Positions 12,256 to 27,660 of a DNA stretch of 64,000 nt are shown here, piece by piece (the stretch's first letter is position 1; each line of letters opens with the position of its first letter). The notes beneath the pieces were generated by a model. The model saw nothing but the letters and a program-made list of their open reading frames with translations. It searched no databases and was not told the DNA's origin. Made by a program: the position numbers and the translations under genes. The stretch is from Sporobolomyces roseus (taxonomy: Eukaryota > Basidiomycota > Microbotryomycetes > Sporidiobolales > Sporidiobolaceae), in NCBI GenBank assembly GCA_016617785.1, contig JADILM010000005.1:1116001-1180000 (forward strand), written 5' to 3'.

Positions 12256-13207
12256 TCACTCCATCTCCTCGATCTTATTCTGATTAGAAGGTTCAGCTCG
12301 AGGTGTGAGTCCCTCTTGTTGTTGTCTACGACGGTTTTCGACTGAGACGAAATCGAGTTTTTGGAGGTCTTTGCAATTTGCTTTGTGCGAGGTCCAGTCG
12401 AGGGATTGATGCTGTACGAGGAAGATATGGTACCTATCAGTGAGCTGATGTCAAGCGGGAGGAGAGATGGACAGGGAGGTCGTGAAGGGGAAGGAAATGG
12501 AAAAAAAACTAACTTCTTGCGAGCACTGCGAGTCCATGAAAGTCTCTACATCAGCCTCCCGTGAATATACTGGTGTAGAGAAGAGTTCCAAGACTCACAT
12601 AGTACCTCCTCTTACATTTCCCACACCTCTTGAACCTTTCCAGCTCGTCGACTCGCTCAACTCGTTCGCAATAAGTACAAGTCTGTAAGAGTTCCTTCTC
12701 GCTCAACAATAAGATACATAGTGGGAACGTAACGAATCCTTGTTTAGTTGTTCGACCGACTCTATGAATGTAGACTAGAGGATTAGCGAGAGAAGGGGGG
12801 AGAGGAAGGGAGAGAAAAAGAAGGGAAAACGAACGATTGAACGATTCGAGCTTGTTCTAATTCTTCGAGTAATCCAGCATTCTCTCCATAGTCCTTGAGC
12901 TGTTTCCCTTTCTCGCTTCCCATCAGCATTTCCTGCGACGAAGAGAAGGAAAGGTGGAAGAGGAGAAACTTACCCAAATCATTTGTCTCCCATCCATGGT
13001 GAATCCAGGGTAAGGATCTTGTTCTACTACTACTGATACATGTGCTACTATTGGTGATTGATCCGAGTTGATCAAAGTCGAGGTTGATTCGTTGTTGATT
13101 GATCTCAAATGAATTGATTCACCATTCCTACACAACGCTAGAGGGGTAGAAGGAGAAGTTGAATGATAGATTAATCGAACACTGTTGTCCGATTGAAGTG
13201 TGGTCAT
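12256..13207 (-). CDS. MYND zinc-finger protein
   Basis: A protein of roughly 230 residues with a C-terminal MYND finger, a domain that usually binds proline-rich partners. The start is the ATG at 13207 (MTTLQSDNSVRLIYHSTSPS). The N-terminal half carries FTMDGRQMIW and the Lys/Glu-rich ENAGLLEELEQARIVQS helix. The finger starts with C-T-Y-C-ERVERVDELERF, continues with C-G-K-C-K-R-R and ends with SLDWTSHKANCKDL, which gives the expected Cys/His pairs. The tail (VENRRRQQQEGL) is polar. About five exons; the stop is complementary to 12256-12258. It is on the same strand as the membrane-protein gene and only about 150 bp upstream of it. Biological role unknown. Confidence 0.78.
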
Positions 13208-13303
13208 CTTATGAGAGTTTGCGAGTCAAGTGTGAGAGCAACAAGCGAGGAGTGATTCATTTCTCACTTTCGTACCTCTCTCTCTCCCCTACGATCCAGT
13301 GAG

Positions 13304-16115
13304 ATGGATGATCTCCTCGATCTAGATTTCACAAAACCTTCCTTACCTTCCTCGACCCAGACGACTCAATCTCAATACGGTCAAGGTAAGACGGCGTTTG
13401 ATTACCTCGCTAAATCCTCGAATCCATCTCTCCAACCCATTCCATCTACTATCAAGAGGACTCCATCACCAGTTACTCAATCGAATAGACAGAATGCAAA
13501 GGGAGGCAACGATGCATTCGCTGAATTATTCGGATCATCAAACACGACAAAGTCAAATTCAATCTCATCTTCGAGCACTCAGAAGACTCAGATGAGTATG
13601 GCAGATAGATTAGCAAAAGATAGAAGCTCTCCTTCTCTCGCTTATCCAGGGTGAAACTCTCTCCCTTTCTCTTCCCCTTCCCTTTAGCACCTCACTCACT
13701 TCCCCTTCCTTTTTCACACAGTTCACCAGCTCTTCATCCCCCTCTCCAACGCACTCAAACTCCCTCTCCCTCTCTCAACACCAATCGTCTCACTCCCATT
13801 CCTTCAGCTCCTCCCTCTCATTCCTCCTCCTCCGCATGGGATTTCGACCTACTAACTTCCACTCTCCCTCCTTCCGCATCGAAACCCTCCCCAACTCCTC
13901 CCGTACCAGATCCATTCGATCTAACTTTCGATGATACTCCCCCTCCTACTCTTCCTCCCTCCTCACGACCAGAAGAAGTCGAATCAGATTTCTCCCTCCT
14001 CGGTGCATTCTCCCAACCTGCTCGACCTAGACCCTCTTCCTCTTCTTCGACTCGCGCTCCTCCACCATCGACATCGACATCTAAAACCTCATCATTAATT
14101 TCTCCGCCCCCAGAACTCCTCCTCAAACTCACTACAGAATTAGGTTTTTCATTACCCGCTGCAAATGCTGCTTTGTTAGAGACGCAGAGGAGGACTGGAG
14201 GGTTTCGATTAGAGGATGCGGTCGAGATCTTGATGAATCAGGATCAGGGAGGAGGAGAGAGGGGGATTGGGAAGGGGAAAGAGAGGAATCGGAGGGAAGT
14301 GGATGAATGGGGAGATGAGGAATTGGTCAAGGTTGGGAGGAGGCGTAGTTGGGAACATGAATCGAGTGAAGGAGACGCGGAGAGGGAAAGGGAGATGGAG
14401 ATGGACAGAAGGCGGAAAGCTGCTCAACCTAAGAAAGAAGAACTTTCGAATGCGAATGGGGATGGGAAAGGAAAGACGACTGAAGAAGGAGGGGAGAAGG
14501 ATCAATCAGAGGTATTGAGGGAACAAGCACAAGAAGTGTTTGATCGAGCTCAGAAGATTGGGTTTGGTTTGTTCAAAACTGCGAACGCTTATTGGGGACA
14601 AGGGAAAGAGGTATTGACGAAAAAGATTGAGGAACAGAGGAAAATGGCGGGTGGGTCGTCGTCGTCGAGAGGTGGGAAGGAAGCTGAGGGGAATGGAGGG
14701 AGACCTAAATGGTGGAAAGAAGGAATGGATGAAATTGATCGAGAGGGAAAGACGAATGGGAAGGAGAAGGAGAAGGAGAGTGGGAATGGGTTCAAGGATA
14801 GTGATGATGAGAACGAAGGACCCGAATCGGTATTACCTCAGAGACCGTCATCAAGATCGAAACCTCCTCCTCCACGACAACAACAATCTCAACCTGCACC
14901 TCCACCAGCACAAGCAGAATATCGTTCTCCATTCAGACGTCAGAAAGCTACTCCCTCGCCTGCTCCTCCGCCAACATCAACCGATCTATTCTCCTCCCCT
15001 GCTCCCGCTCCAGCGAAACCTACTCCTCCGTCAAATACCGCTTCACGTCCTTCCCCGACTCCTCGCACTTCCACGGCTCGTCCTACTCGTCCACCAATCT
15101 CGATCCCTCCACCATCGCTCTCCTCTGCTCTCAAGCACAAAGAATCGGGAAACTCTCATTTCAAACTCGGTCGTTACTCAGACGCTACAGCTTCCTACCT
15201 CCTCGCTCTCGAACCTCTCCCTTCAACCTGGATAGGGCGCGTCTCAATCCTCAACAACCTCGCACTCTCGCGTTTGAAGTCAGGGGAGGAGAAACTCGCG
15301 ATTGTAGATTGTACCCTAGCTCTCTCGATCCTTCTCTCCCCTTCTTCCGGTACGATCGATCTACCCTTCCTCATCTCTGAATCATCGACCTTACGAACCG
15401 AAGAGAAAGAGATTGGACTAGGGGACTTGAGGGAACAATTAGGGAAACTTTATTCACGTCGAGCGAAGGGTTATGAGGCGGGAGAGAAATGGAGGGAGGC
15501 TTTGAGGGATTGGGAGGTGTTGAGGGAGAAAGGGGATGAGTCGGTCATGAGGGGTGCAGGAGGGGTCAAGGTCGTCGGGGAAGGGATCATGAGGTGTAGG
15601 AAAGCTTTGGCTCCTAAAGTTGCTCAAGTTAAACCGACCCCTAGACCAGCAGCACCGAAGCCAGCGATCCAGAAGACAAAGGTGGAGAAACCTTCAGCGG
15701 CAGTAGCGGCACTTCAAGCGAATCAAGCATCTCAACTCGCAGAGGATGATCTGAGGTTGTCGCTGAAAGATAGTGTGGATTCTAGGATCACAGCGTGGAA
15801 AGGAGGGAAGGAAACGAATTTGAGGGCGTTATTGGCGAGTTTGGATTTGGTTCTGTGGGATGAGTTGGGGTGGAAGAAAGTTGGAATGGCGGAATTGATT
15901 AGTGAGGGTCAGGTTAAAGTCAAGTATGTGAGAGCTATTGCGAAAGTTCATCCAGATAAAGTGAGTCTTTCTTTCGTGATGTCGCAAGGGAAGGAAGCTA
16001 ATGAGGAAGGGAACTTGCGCAGTTGGGAGCAGCGAATTCGAGTGTCGAACAGAGGATGATCGCCGGTGCGGTGTTTGCGAGTTTGAACGAGGCTTGGAAC
16101 GCTCACAAGGCTTAA
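13304..16115 (+). CDS. SWA2: Auxilin/SWA2-like J-domain co-chaperone
   Basis: Uncoats clathrin vesicles by recruiting Hsp70 to clathrin; cytosolic. Exons are 13304-about 13651, about 13722-15960 and 16022-16115. The N-terminus (MDDLLDLDFTKPSLPSS) holds short clathrin/adaptor-like acidic DDLL motifs and long Ser/Pro-rich disorder. Near residue 220-260 is a UBA-like segment (LLKLTTELGFSLPAANAALL, then GGFRLEDAVEILM). A TPR unit follows (KHKESGNSHFKLGRYSDATA, SILNNLALSRLKSGEEKLAI). The C-terminal J-domain has the auxilin form KVKYVRAIAKVHPDK, including the HPD triad, completed after the last intron by SSVEQRMIAGAVFASLNEAW. The domain order (UBA, TPR, J) is that of yeast Swa2. Stop TAA at 16113-16115. 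Confidence 0.92.
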
Positions 16116-16431
16116 TTTCGATCTGGGTATGCGGTAGAATGGAAGCTAGGCTAGAGTGTTGTATTCAAAGCAGGAGTACTTTGCATTTTATTTCGTTCGA
16201 TGTTTGTCGTTTTCTCGACATAGAGAGTCGATTTAAGCCTCCCTACCGCAGATCTACATCTCTTCTTTTGTCGCTTGGACCCATCAGCGAGCGGCAGAAC
16301 GAATTCAAGTGCGAAGTTGTTTCCACAAAGCTCAGTTGATTATGTTTGAGGTGAATAAATGCGGAATCGACTTGTATCAAAAATTCCTGACTTTCTCTCA
16401 ACTTTCCACCAATTTTCCCCTTCAACTAGCA
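16116..16431. other. Spacer between SWA2-like gene and NOP4
   Basis: A 316-bp gap containing the 3' UTR of the auxilin-like gene and the pyrimidine-rich 5' leader of NOP4 (TTTCTCTCAACTTTCC just before the ATG). Nothing else is seen. Confidence 0.5.
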
Positions 16432-19400
16432 ATGCCAGGGGCCAAACGATACTTTGATGCCGATTCAGCAGGTGGCGGAGACTCACCTGCAAAACACTTC
16501 AAATCTGAACGAGGAGGGAGAGGAAGAGGAAATTCAACTTCAAGAGGAGGGAGAGATGGAGGCAATAGAGGGAGAGGAGGAGGGGGAGGGGACCGTGGTG
16601 GGAGAGGTAGAGGTGGATTCAGTAGAGGAGGTTCAGCTCAGAGGGGTAGAGGAGGGAGAGAGTGGGAAGACAGACCTCCAAAGAAAGAGTTTAAACCAAA
16701 GTCTGGTTTCATTGCTGATGGACTCAAGGCATAGTACGTACTACTTCTAATACTGTATATGAGCAAAGGGCTGATCCAGGTTTAAGCGAATTACGTAGCG
16801 CCGATGCAGCTGAACAAGCTAAATCTTCAGCAACTGGAGATGCTTTAACTACCACTACTCCCTCGACTAGCAACGATCCCAACTCTCATCAGACTACTCT
16901 CTACTTGACCAACCTTCCCGCCAACCTCACTTCCCCTCAACTCACCCTCATTTTCTCTTCCTACGCTCCCATCCGAGCAGCTTTCGTCGTTTCCACTTCT
17001 TCCTCCCAATCCTCTTCAGCCGCACCAGATTTCGGAGGAGCGAACGCAATCTCTGTCAAAGCAGGTCGAGACAGAACTGGAAAATCGACTTCGAGAGGAT
17101 TCGGTTACGTTCGATTCGTCCTTCGAACAGATGCTGAAGGATGTTTGAAAGAGTGGGGAGCTGAAGGTATCCCTAGGAGCGCAGTGAGGGACGTCGAGGG
17201 ACAAAGTGAGATGCAGCATATCGATTGGAGTGCGATTTGTGGGAAAGGAGGAGTGAAAATGTCGTGGGCTAAGAAAAAGTTAAAGGAGGGTGAAGCTCCT
17301 GAGGGGAAGGAAGCGGATTGGAAGACCAAAAAGAGCGAGAAGAAGGAAAAGAAGGAGGAGAAAAAGATTGAGGAGGAGGCCGCTATCGTTGAGGAAACGG
17401 AGGAAGCAGTTGAGGAGGAACAACCTCAAAAAAAGTGGAGACCGGGATTGTGGGATTATAACGCACCTAGAACTGTCATCGTTATGGGTCTACCTCTACC
17501 GGGAGAGGAAGGATCGATGGAAGAGACCGAAGAAGGAGGAGATGAGGCTCAACCTGAGGAAGTCGAAGAGAAGATGGATGTCGATCAACCAGCAGACGGA
17601 GCACCAACAACCGGAGCGAACGCTGTCGTCGCACCTCGAAAGGGCAAGCCAGTTGATTGGAGTAAAGCGCTTAAACAACGAGCGAAGAAGATCGGAGATG
17701 TCGAAGAAGTCAAGTTCCCGGTCGAGCTTGCCTCAGGAGAACAAGTCGCTCTCGTAACGATGTACACTCCTCGACACGCTCACGACCTCATGACCAAACT
17801 CAACAACCACGTCTTCCGAGGTGTCCTCGTTTCTTCCGCTGTCAAGAGTACTTGGGATCTCTGTCAACGATTAGGACGATCAAAGGGAGGAGGACGATTG
17901 CTCGTTCGTAATCTTGGATTCGATGTGAGTTTCAAGTTCATCTCTCAACCTGTTCTTGTGCTGATTTCATCATTCTCTTCAGGTCGCTATCCCTGATCTC
18001 CGAGCCGTTTTCGCAAGATTCGGTTCCCTCCACTCGATCACCCTTCCTCTCGATCAGAAGACGAACAAACCCCGAGGATTCGCCTTCATCTACTACATCA
18101 CGAAATCTTGCGCTGAGGCTGCTCTCAAAGCTGTCAACGGAACTCGAATCTTCTCTGGAATGGCTCTCGAGCGTATCGCGAGTGAAGGTGGAAAGGAAGG
18201 AAAGAAGAAGGAAGTGAGGGAGAAGAAGAAGGCAGTCAAGGATGCCGCGAAGGGTGGAGGAGGAGAGAAAGGTCGATTAGTTGCGGTCGATTGGGCTCTC
18301 GGAAAGGAGGATTGGAAGAAAGCTCAGGAGGGTGAGACTGCTGAGAATCTCGAGGGAGAGAGTGCGAGTGGCGGTGAAAGTGCGGAAGAGGACAGTGAGG
18401 AGGATAGTGATGAAGATGAGGAGGAAGACGAAGACAGCGATATGACTCCTGAACCTGTCGGTGCGGAAGAATCGGACATCGAATCTCACCCAGACGATGA
18501 TAACGATGATCTCGAAGAGGAACCTCAACCTGTCAACGAAGGAACAACACTCTTCGTCCGAAACATTTCCTTCGAAACGACTGAAGCTGAACTCTACGAT
18601 CTGTACGTTTCCACATCACTTTCTTCGCTCGTCCATCAAGTACTGATTCTTCTCGTGATCGCTCACAGGTTCAAGCAATTTGGTGCTGTTCGTTACGCTC
18701 GAATTGTCTACGACCCAACAACGAAGCGATCTCGAGGAACCGCTTTCGTCTGCATGTGGAACGATGCCGACGCGGAGGCAGTATTACGAGAGTCTGAGAC
18801 CCTCAACGCTGGGCTCGGGGGAGAAGTGAGTCTCGATTGCGCTCTCTCTCCCTCAAATCTCGAATGCTGATCTTCCTGTTTCTTCCAGACTTCAAACAAG
18901 AAGCAAACGACCTCGATGCTCACAGCCGATCCTTCCGCCTCTAGCAATCAAAAGCTCACTCTTCACGGTCGTGTTCTTGCTGCTGTCGCTGCTGTTTCCA
19001 AAGGAGATGCCGACAAACTTCGAGAGGATCGTGACAAGAAAGGAAACACGAAAACTGATCGACGAAATCTCTACCTCATGCGTGAGGGTGGTAAGTTTGG
19101 CTCTCTCCTCTCATTTCTTCCTTCGAAGCGGATACTGATGAAGGCGTTGCGAACTTGCAGTCATCTTCCCTTCCTGGGCTATCGCCAAGACCCTCTCTGC
19201 TGCCGACATGGATGCTCGACAATCTTCTTTCGACGCTCGAAAAGGTCTCCTCCGTTCCAACCCTTCCCTCTACATCTCTCGAACTCGTCTCTCTGTTCGA
19301 CAAATTCCTCTTTACGTTACCGATGGTATGATGAAGCGACTCGCAAATCACGCCCTCAAACAATTCCAAATCGATATGAAGGCTGGAATCCAGAAACCTT

Positions 19401-20334
19401 TCACGAAGGAGGAACTCGCTTTCGTCGAAGATGCTTCTGGATCGAAAGAACCCGAAAAGGTCGAACGAAACAAGGGTGTCCCTCTCTCCCGAGTCCGACA
19501 GTCAAAGATCCTTCGTCAATCCGATCGTGTCGACCCTCTGACTGGTCTCGGTCGAAGTAAAGGTTACGGTTTCCTCGAGCTTGGCACTCACGCCGACGCT
19601 CTCCGAGTCCTCCGATGGGCCAACGCGAACAAGGATGTCAACCAATTATTCCGAGTTTGGTGGAGGGAAGCTTTGGAGAAGATGATCGATCAGGTTGAGA
19701 AGGGAGAGGGAAAAATGGGTAAGGACGTCAAGGTCAAGGAGAAGGATGAACGGCTCAAGCGACTACAAGAGAAGATGGCCGAACTCGAGGAGGAGGAGAA
19801 AGTCGCCGAGGACAAGGCGGCGAAGCGGGAAGCAGCTGGTAAAGCGGCAACTGGCGAAGGAGGAAGGAGTTCGAAGTGTTTGATCATCGAATGTGAGTTT
19901 CCACCTTTCATCTCTCTTCATCTGACGGAATATCACTGACTGTTTTCCACGATGCTCTAGTCTCGATCGAGAACGCTGTCACTACCAAGCGACGAGCTGA
20001 GAAGGCAGAACGTTCGAGACAGAAGGCGTTGCGAGCGAAAGAGCGAGGTGGTGAGGAGTCATCAGATGAGGAGGAGGATAGTGACGACGAGAAGAAGACT
20101 GAGAAGAAAAAGTCATCGAAGGAAGACAAACCTGCGAAAGAAGGAGAGGAGAAGAAGGAGAAGAAGTCAAAGGTCGGAAGCAAAAAGAGGAAGGCGGCTG
20201 CAGCTGAGCGACCAGAGTCGGAGAAGAAGCCCAAAAGGGAGCCAGGAAAGGATGCAGAGGGTAAACCTAAACAGGGAGCAACGATGGGAAGTATGATCGG
20301 AAGGAAGAGACGTGCGAAAGCGGGCAAGCGTTGA
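16432..20334 (+). CDS. NOP4: NOP4/RBM28-like multi-RRM ribosome-biogenesis protein
   Basis: A nucleolar RNA-binding protein needed for 60S subunit assembly. The start is the ATG at 16432. The protein begins with an RGG-rich region (repeats of RGRGG between about residues 25 and 80). RRM1 starts at TTLYLTNLPANLTSPQL and includes STSRGFGYVRFV; a second divergent RRM lies around RTVIVMGLPLPG; RRM3 is GGRLLVRNLGFDVAIPDLRA with KPRGFAFIYY; RRM4 is GTTLFVRNISFETTEAELYD with RSRGTAFVCM. A C-terminal RRM-like part has SKILRQSDRVDPL and SKGYGFLELGTHADALRVLR, typical of Nop4. Acidic (DEEEDSD) and Lys-rich tracts are typical of nucleolar proteins. The last exon (19961-20334) and the 12 bases before it are copied again at 21688. 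It converges with MCM6. Confidence 0.92.
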
Positions 20335-20477
20335 TTACTCCGAGTTTGAGTTTGATCTGATTTTCGTTTTCCTGTACACTTTCACTTTTTGCATTACCTA
20401 CTCGCACTGTTTCGTCGTTTTACACACCTTCTCTCTCTCTCTATCTCTATCTGTTCTCCAACGATTCGAGAGTAGTA
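19949..20477 (+). repeat. Direct repeat, copy 1 (in-gene NOP4 tail)
   Basis: A 529-bp segment starting 12 bases before the acceptor of the last NOP4 intron and running through the last exon, stop codon and 3' UTR. By eye it is identical to 21688-22214 except for a CT-microsatellite in the 3' UTR and a few nearby bases. Homology stops abruptly at both ends. Confidence 0.95.
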
Positions 20478-21687
20478 AACTGCACCCTCTTCTTCGCATC
20501 GTCGATCCTGTTTTGGGCCTTTCTGCTTGTCAACCGCTCTTACTTTCGTTCTCCAGCTCTTGGCTTCTCCCCGGTCTACTCTACGAGCCAACTCGAGCTG
20601 AATCCTGAGTACCGGCGCAAACCCAGATCAAATCGCACTGACCTCTTTTCTCCCGTCTTTGACTTTTCTCAGCTTTTTCGCAACCAAGTCCAATTCTTTC
20701 AGATTTCAACTTCTCGGGTTTTCACGAATCGAGATCTCCTGCTAATTCATGGTCATCATACGAGTCGAACGAACGTGTCGACCAAGCTTGAGTGGGATCG
20801 GCAAAGAATTGGACCGTCGAAGCGAAGCGAATCGATTCGAGTCGATTACAGTCGATTTGAGTCAAACGTAAAGACCCTTTCCAATCTTTTGATATTTACC
20901 ATTTCTTCGACTCCGAGTCGACGTCTATTCGACGGCGTGGAGTGACCGATGAAAATAGGGTCGTGGAACCGAGTGAAAAGCGAGATTGAATCGAAAGTGT
21001 CGAGTTTGCGAGATGCAGATTTCCGTCACCTCGTCGTTCTGACCGCCCGTTTCGACGTGGGGCACCTCTAGGGACACTTGTTCATCGACGAGCTGTACTT
21101 TGGGACGAGAGGAATGAGTGCTTTGTAGAAATCTCGGAAATTCTTGAATGCAGCGCCAACATCTGGTCAACAGTTGGCAAATTTCCAACTTGGACTCGAT
21201 GAAAGGCGCGTTGTAGCTCGGTCTCTTCCTCACTTCTGAAGGTCTCGCGTCGAGAACTGAGCGAAACGTCGGAATAAGAGGACTTCTAACTTTTTCTAAC
21301 TTTTTGGTCACTTTTCCTCACTGTTTCTTCGTCAATTTCTGGGATTTCGAGTAGGGGGACCAGAGGTATGCTTCATTAAGCTGCTCTTCTTTGCGTAAGG
21401 TAGCTAAGAGAGTGAAAGATCTTTCAGAGATCGAGCGAGCGAAGGCGTTTGAGAGACGGAACCGGATAAAGACCTTGCTTTGACCTCGACAGAATCGTAA
21501 ATTGACTCGCCAACTGCAGCAAGCGTTCCAGTAGCGACGATCTGGCCATCAGACGACAGCGTCCATCGCGGAAGCTTGCTTATTCTAGACTCGATTCTGG
21601 CAGAACTCGTTCAACTGTTCAAATCCTCTCTTGTCCCCGTCGAAACTCACCCCTTTCCTTGCGTTGTCGTCACCCAGGATGACGCTT
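20478..21687. other. Unrecognised 1.2-kb insert between NOP4-tail repeats
   Basis: No gene is recognisable. The longest reading frames are a 128-codon minus-strand frame at 20925-21311 and a plus-strand frame from about 21576 that runs into repeat copy 2; neither has a convincing start or a family match. The sequence around 20815-20880 is rich in TCGATTCGAGTCGATT-like short repeats. It may be degenerate mobile or accessory DNA. Confidence 0.5.
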
Positions 21688-22214
21688 ACGATGCTCTAGT
21701 CTCGATCGAGAACGCTGTCACTACCAAGCGACGAGCTGAGAAGGCAGAACGTTCGAGACAGAAGGCGTTGCGAGCGAAAGAGCGAGGTGGTGAGGAGTCA
21801 TCAGATGAGGAGGAGGATAGTGACGACGAGAAGAAGACTGAGAAGAAAAAGTCATCGAAGGAAGACAAACCTGCGAAAGAAGGAGAGGAGAAGAAGGAGA
21901 AGAAGTCAAAGGTCGGAAGCAAAAAGAGGAAGGCGGCTGCAGCTGAGCGACCAGAGTCGGAGAAGAAGCCCAAAAGGGAGCCAGGAAAGGATGCAGAGGG
22001 TAAACCTAAACAGGGAGCAACGATGGGAAGTATGATCGGAAGGAAGAGACGTGCGAAAGCGGGCAAGCGTTGATTACTCCGAGTTTGAGTTTGATCTGAT
22101 TTTCGTTTTCCTGTACACTTTCACTTTTTGCATTACCTACTCGCACTGTTTCGTCGTTTTACACACCTTCTCTCTCTCTCTCTCGATCTGTTCGCCAACG
22201 ATTCGAGAGTAGTA
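21688..22214 (+). pseudogene. Duplicated NOP4 3' tail (last exon and 3' UTR only)
   Basis: A headless copy of the NOP4 last exon: it retains the intron acceptor (ATGCTCTAG), the open frame that encodes the SIENAVTTKRRAEKAERSRQ... Lys-rich tail, the same TGA (22071-22073) and the 3' UTR. No RRM-coding exon precedes it, so it cannot make NOP4. The frame is open for about 37 codons to the left into the unrecognised insert, but without an ATG. All six frames of the coding part match copy 1, so the duplication is very recent or is kept homogeneous. Confidence 0.9.
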
Positions 22215-22320
22215 GATTGCTATTCTTCAACAAGATGAGAGGCTCCTAGAACGCGTACAACCGGAGAGAATTGAACTAAAGCTACACATTCAAGAAAGAC
22301 GAAAGGACAGTAAGATCTAG

Positions 22321-25752
<3,432 letters not shown>

Positions 25753-26052
25753 GTCGAGAGGTTCAGAAGTTGAGGTGAGTGAATGGGGGGAAGAGGGGGG
25801 AGGGAAACTAAAGACGCGACCGTGATTTTTTGGATTCCAATTGGATTCGATCGCAATTGCAGAGGTGATTTTCGAACTCTCCTTTCTATACCTACCTGCA
25901 CACTCGCTCTCAATTCAGCGCTACTGTAATAGAACTCGACAAGTCACAAGTAAAATTCTCTATTTTTCACCAGTTTCAAGATTTCGCAAGATGTCCTTTC
26001 GACCATTCATTTTTGTTCATTCCGACTTCCTTTCCACCTCTGTCACCTTCCC

Positions 26053-27380
26053 TTATCGACGACTCGACCTTGACCTCCCTCGGTTCTGCGACTCTGACCT
26101 CGAAACGCTCCTCGACGACATTCCGAGCTCTTTTTCCACCCTCTTCTCGCTAGACCTCCCTCTCTCCGGCTCCGACATCGATCCAGACCCTTCAGAGTAG
26201 CTCATAATGTCGGTGAGAGGTCGTTGCGACTGCCTCGTGATCGTCCTGCCTCGAGAGGTCGTTTCTTGGGGTCGAGTCGGAATCAACGATTTCCTATCCT
26301 TCTCCTCCTCCAGCTCCGACTCGCTTCCCGACTCTTCACTCTCCACCCTGTAAGACCTCCTAGCTCTGACCTTGTCCGGCGGGACGGTAGCAGTGAAAGT
26401 CCCCTTTGCTCGTTCAGATTGTAACCATTCGAGCGCTTCACCTGCGAGGGGATGTTCAGAGTGTCGTAGCTCCTCCTCGAGGATACATGCGTGATCGTAG
26501 TCGTCGAGGTCGGAGTCGACGTCGCCGTGATAGAAGAGATGAGGGTGGAGAGTGTGGACGAAAGCCGAAAAGACGATGGCGAACCAAAAGATGAGGGCGA
26601 GTGAGACGAATAGAGCCTGTCGAAAGCAACGAGTCAGCTCAATAGAGTCGAAGTGGGAGATCCAAAAATGGCAACGTAGTAGAGATTGCTGAACGACACG
26701 AGCGAAGGAGAACTCACAGCGATAAGCCCAATTTGCAACTGGCGACGGAACCCTTCGCAAGCTTCACCTCGATCGCTGTGAGCCGACCTCGGAGATGATC
26801 AGCACGTCGCTTCATGACTTTAATCATCAGGTAGAGTAGCTCACCATCCAGCTACGACCCAAGCATCCGCGCTCAAATGAGCTGCAATCCCATAAATTCC
26901 AATGATCCAAGTTACTCCCCATCCAATCCATACACTCCGACTCAAATGCTTTGCTACTTCTTGACGAGGGAAGATGCTGACGATGAAAGAAGCGAAAGCC
27001 AACAGAGTCGAAGTCGAAAAGTACCAAGCTGCGATAAGTGAGTAAGTTGCCATGTTTCGCATTTCGACGAAAGCGGTCGAGGAGGGTCGAACGAATGCCT
27101 TCAACTTGTTTATCTCTGCGAAGGGTCATGAGGGGAGTCAGAGGTAGAGGGGAAGAAGAGGTCAGCTGCGGAGAAAGGGAAAAGGCGGAAAGCGAAAGCT
27201 CGGATGCTCACCGAAGTAACCTTTCCATACTCCTATTGCCCACATGAGATAGATGACCGTCAATCCCCCCGTTGATAAGATACTCGCTACTCGTGGCGAA
27301 ACAGCTGAACAAGGACAAGGGACGTCGATAGCTCTGATGCGAGGGTGAAGGAAAGTATGGTCTTCATCTCGTTGTCGCAT
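26053..27380 (-). CDS. Four-helix (MARVEL-like) membrane protein, function unknown
   Basis: Four hydrophobic helices are seen once introns are removed: VASILSTGGLTVIYLMWAIG, ATYSLIAAWYFSTSTLLAFA, WGVTWIIGIYGIAAHLSADA and ALFVSLALIFWFAIVFSAFV. Helix spacing and short loops are like the MARVEL/Nce102 group, but no signature proves it. A long, charged cytosolic tail follows, rich in Ser, Glu and Arg (ESGSESELEEEKDR, then RSSEKRVEKELG, SQNRGRSRSS). The start is the ATG at 27380 and the stop is complementary to 26053-26055. Introns at about 27213-27120, 26846-26779 and 26718-26619 have normal GT..AG ends; splicing the last two restores LIA-ALFVS. Probably a plasma-membrane or eisosome-related protein (inference). 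Confidence 0.7.
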
Positions 27381-27660
27381 TCTTCGAGATTATTGCGAGG
27401 TGGGAAACACTGGGAATCAAGAGTGAAGAGGGCAAACCGAAGAAGAGGAGAGGGATCCTTTTTGCCGAGACACAGAGGCCGCGGACCGACACGGACTTTC
27501 AAGGCGTCTTCGAGGTGTCTGCGTTCCTCGTGACGAACGTTCGACGGCTCAGCCGCTTTCGTCTACAGGGGCCACAGACACAGCGAACCGATGGTGAAGT
27601 ACGAGGTCGAGCGATAGAAGTCGATTCGAAAGGAAAGGATTCTGCAAACTTCAAGCTTTC

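Noticed and set aside
13818..14132. Minus-strand frame opposite the auxilin gene
   Set aside because: Shadow of Ser/Pro-rich codons in the true plus-strand gene; Gly/Glu-rich text without family features. The same applies to similar frames opposite MCM6, ARB1 and the Ser-rich genes.
20440..20460. CT-repeat in the NOP4 3' UTR as a terminator or binding site
   Set aside because: Simple microsatellite; the two copies differ there, as expected of slippage.
21576..22073. 165-codon frame joining the unknown insert to the NOP4 tail as a new gene
   Set aside because: It has no ATG (TTG at the left), and the left 37 codons have no recognised family. Kept only as a possible read-through, not as a gene.
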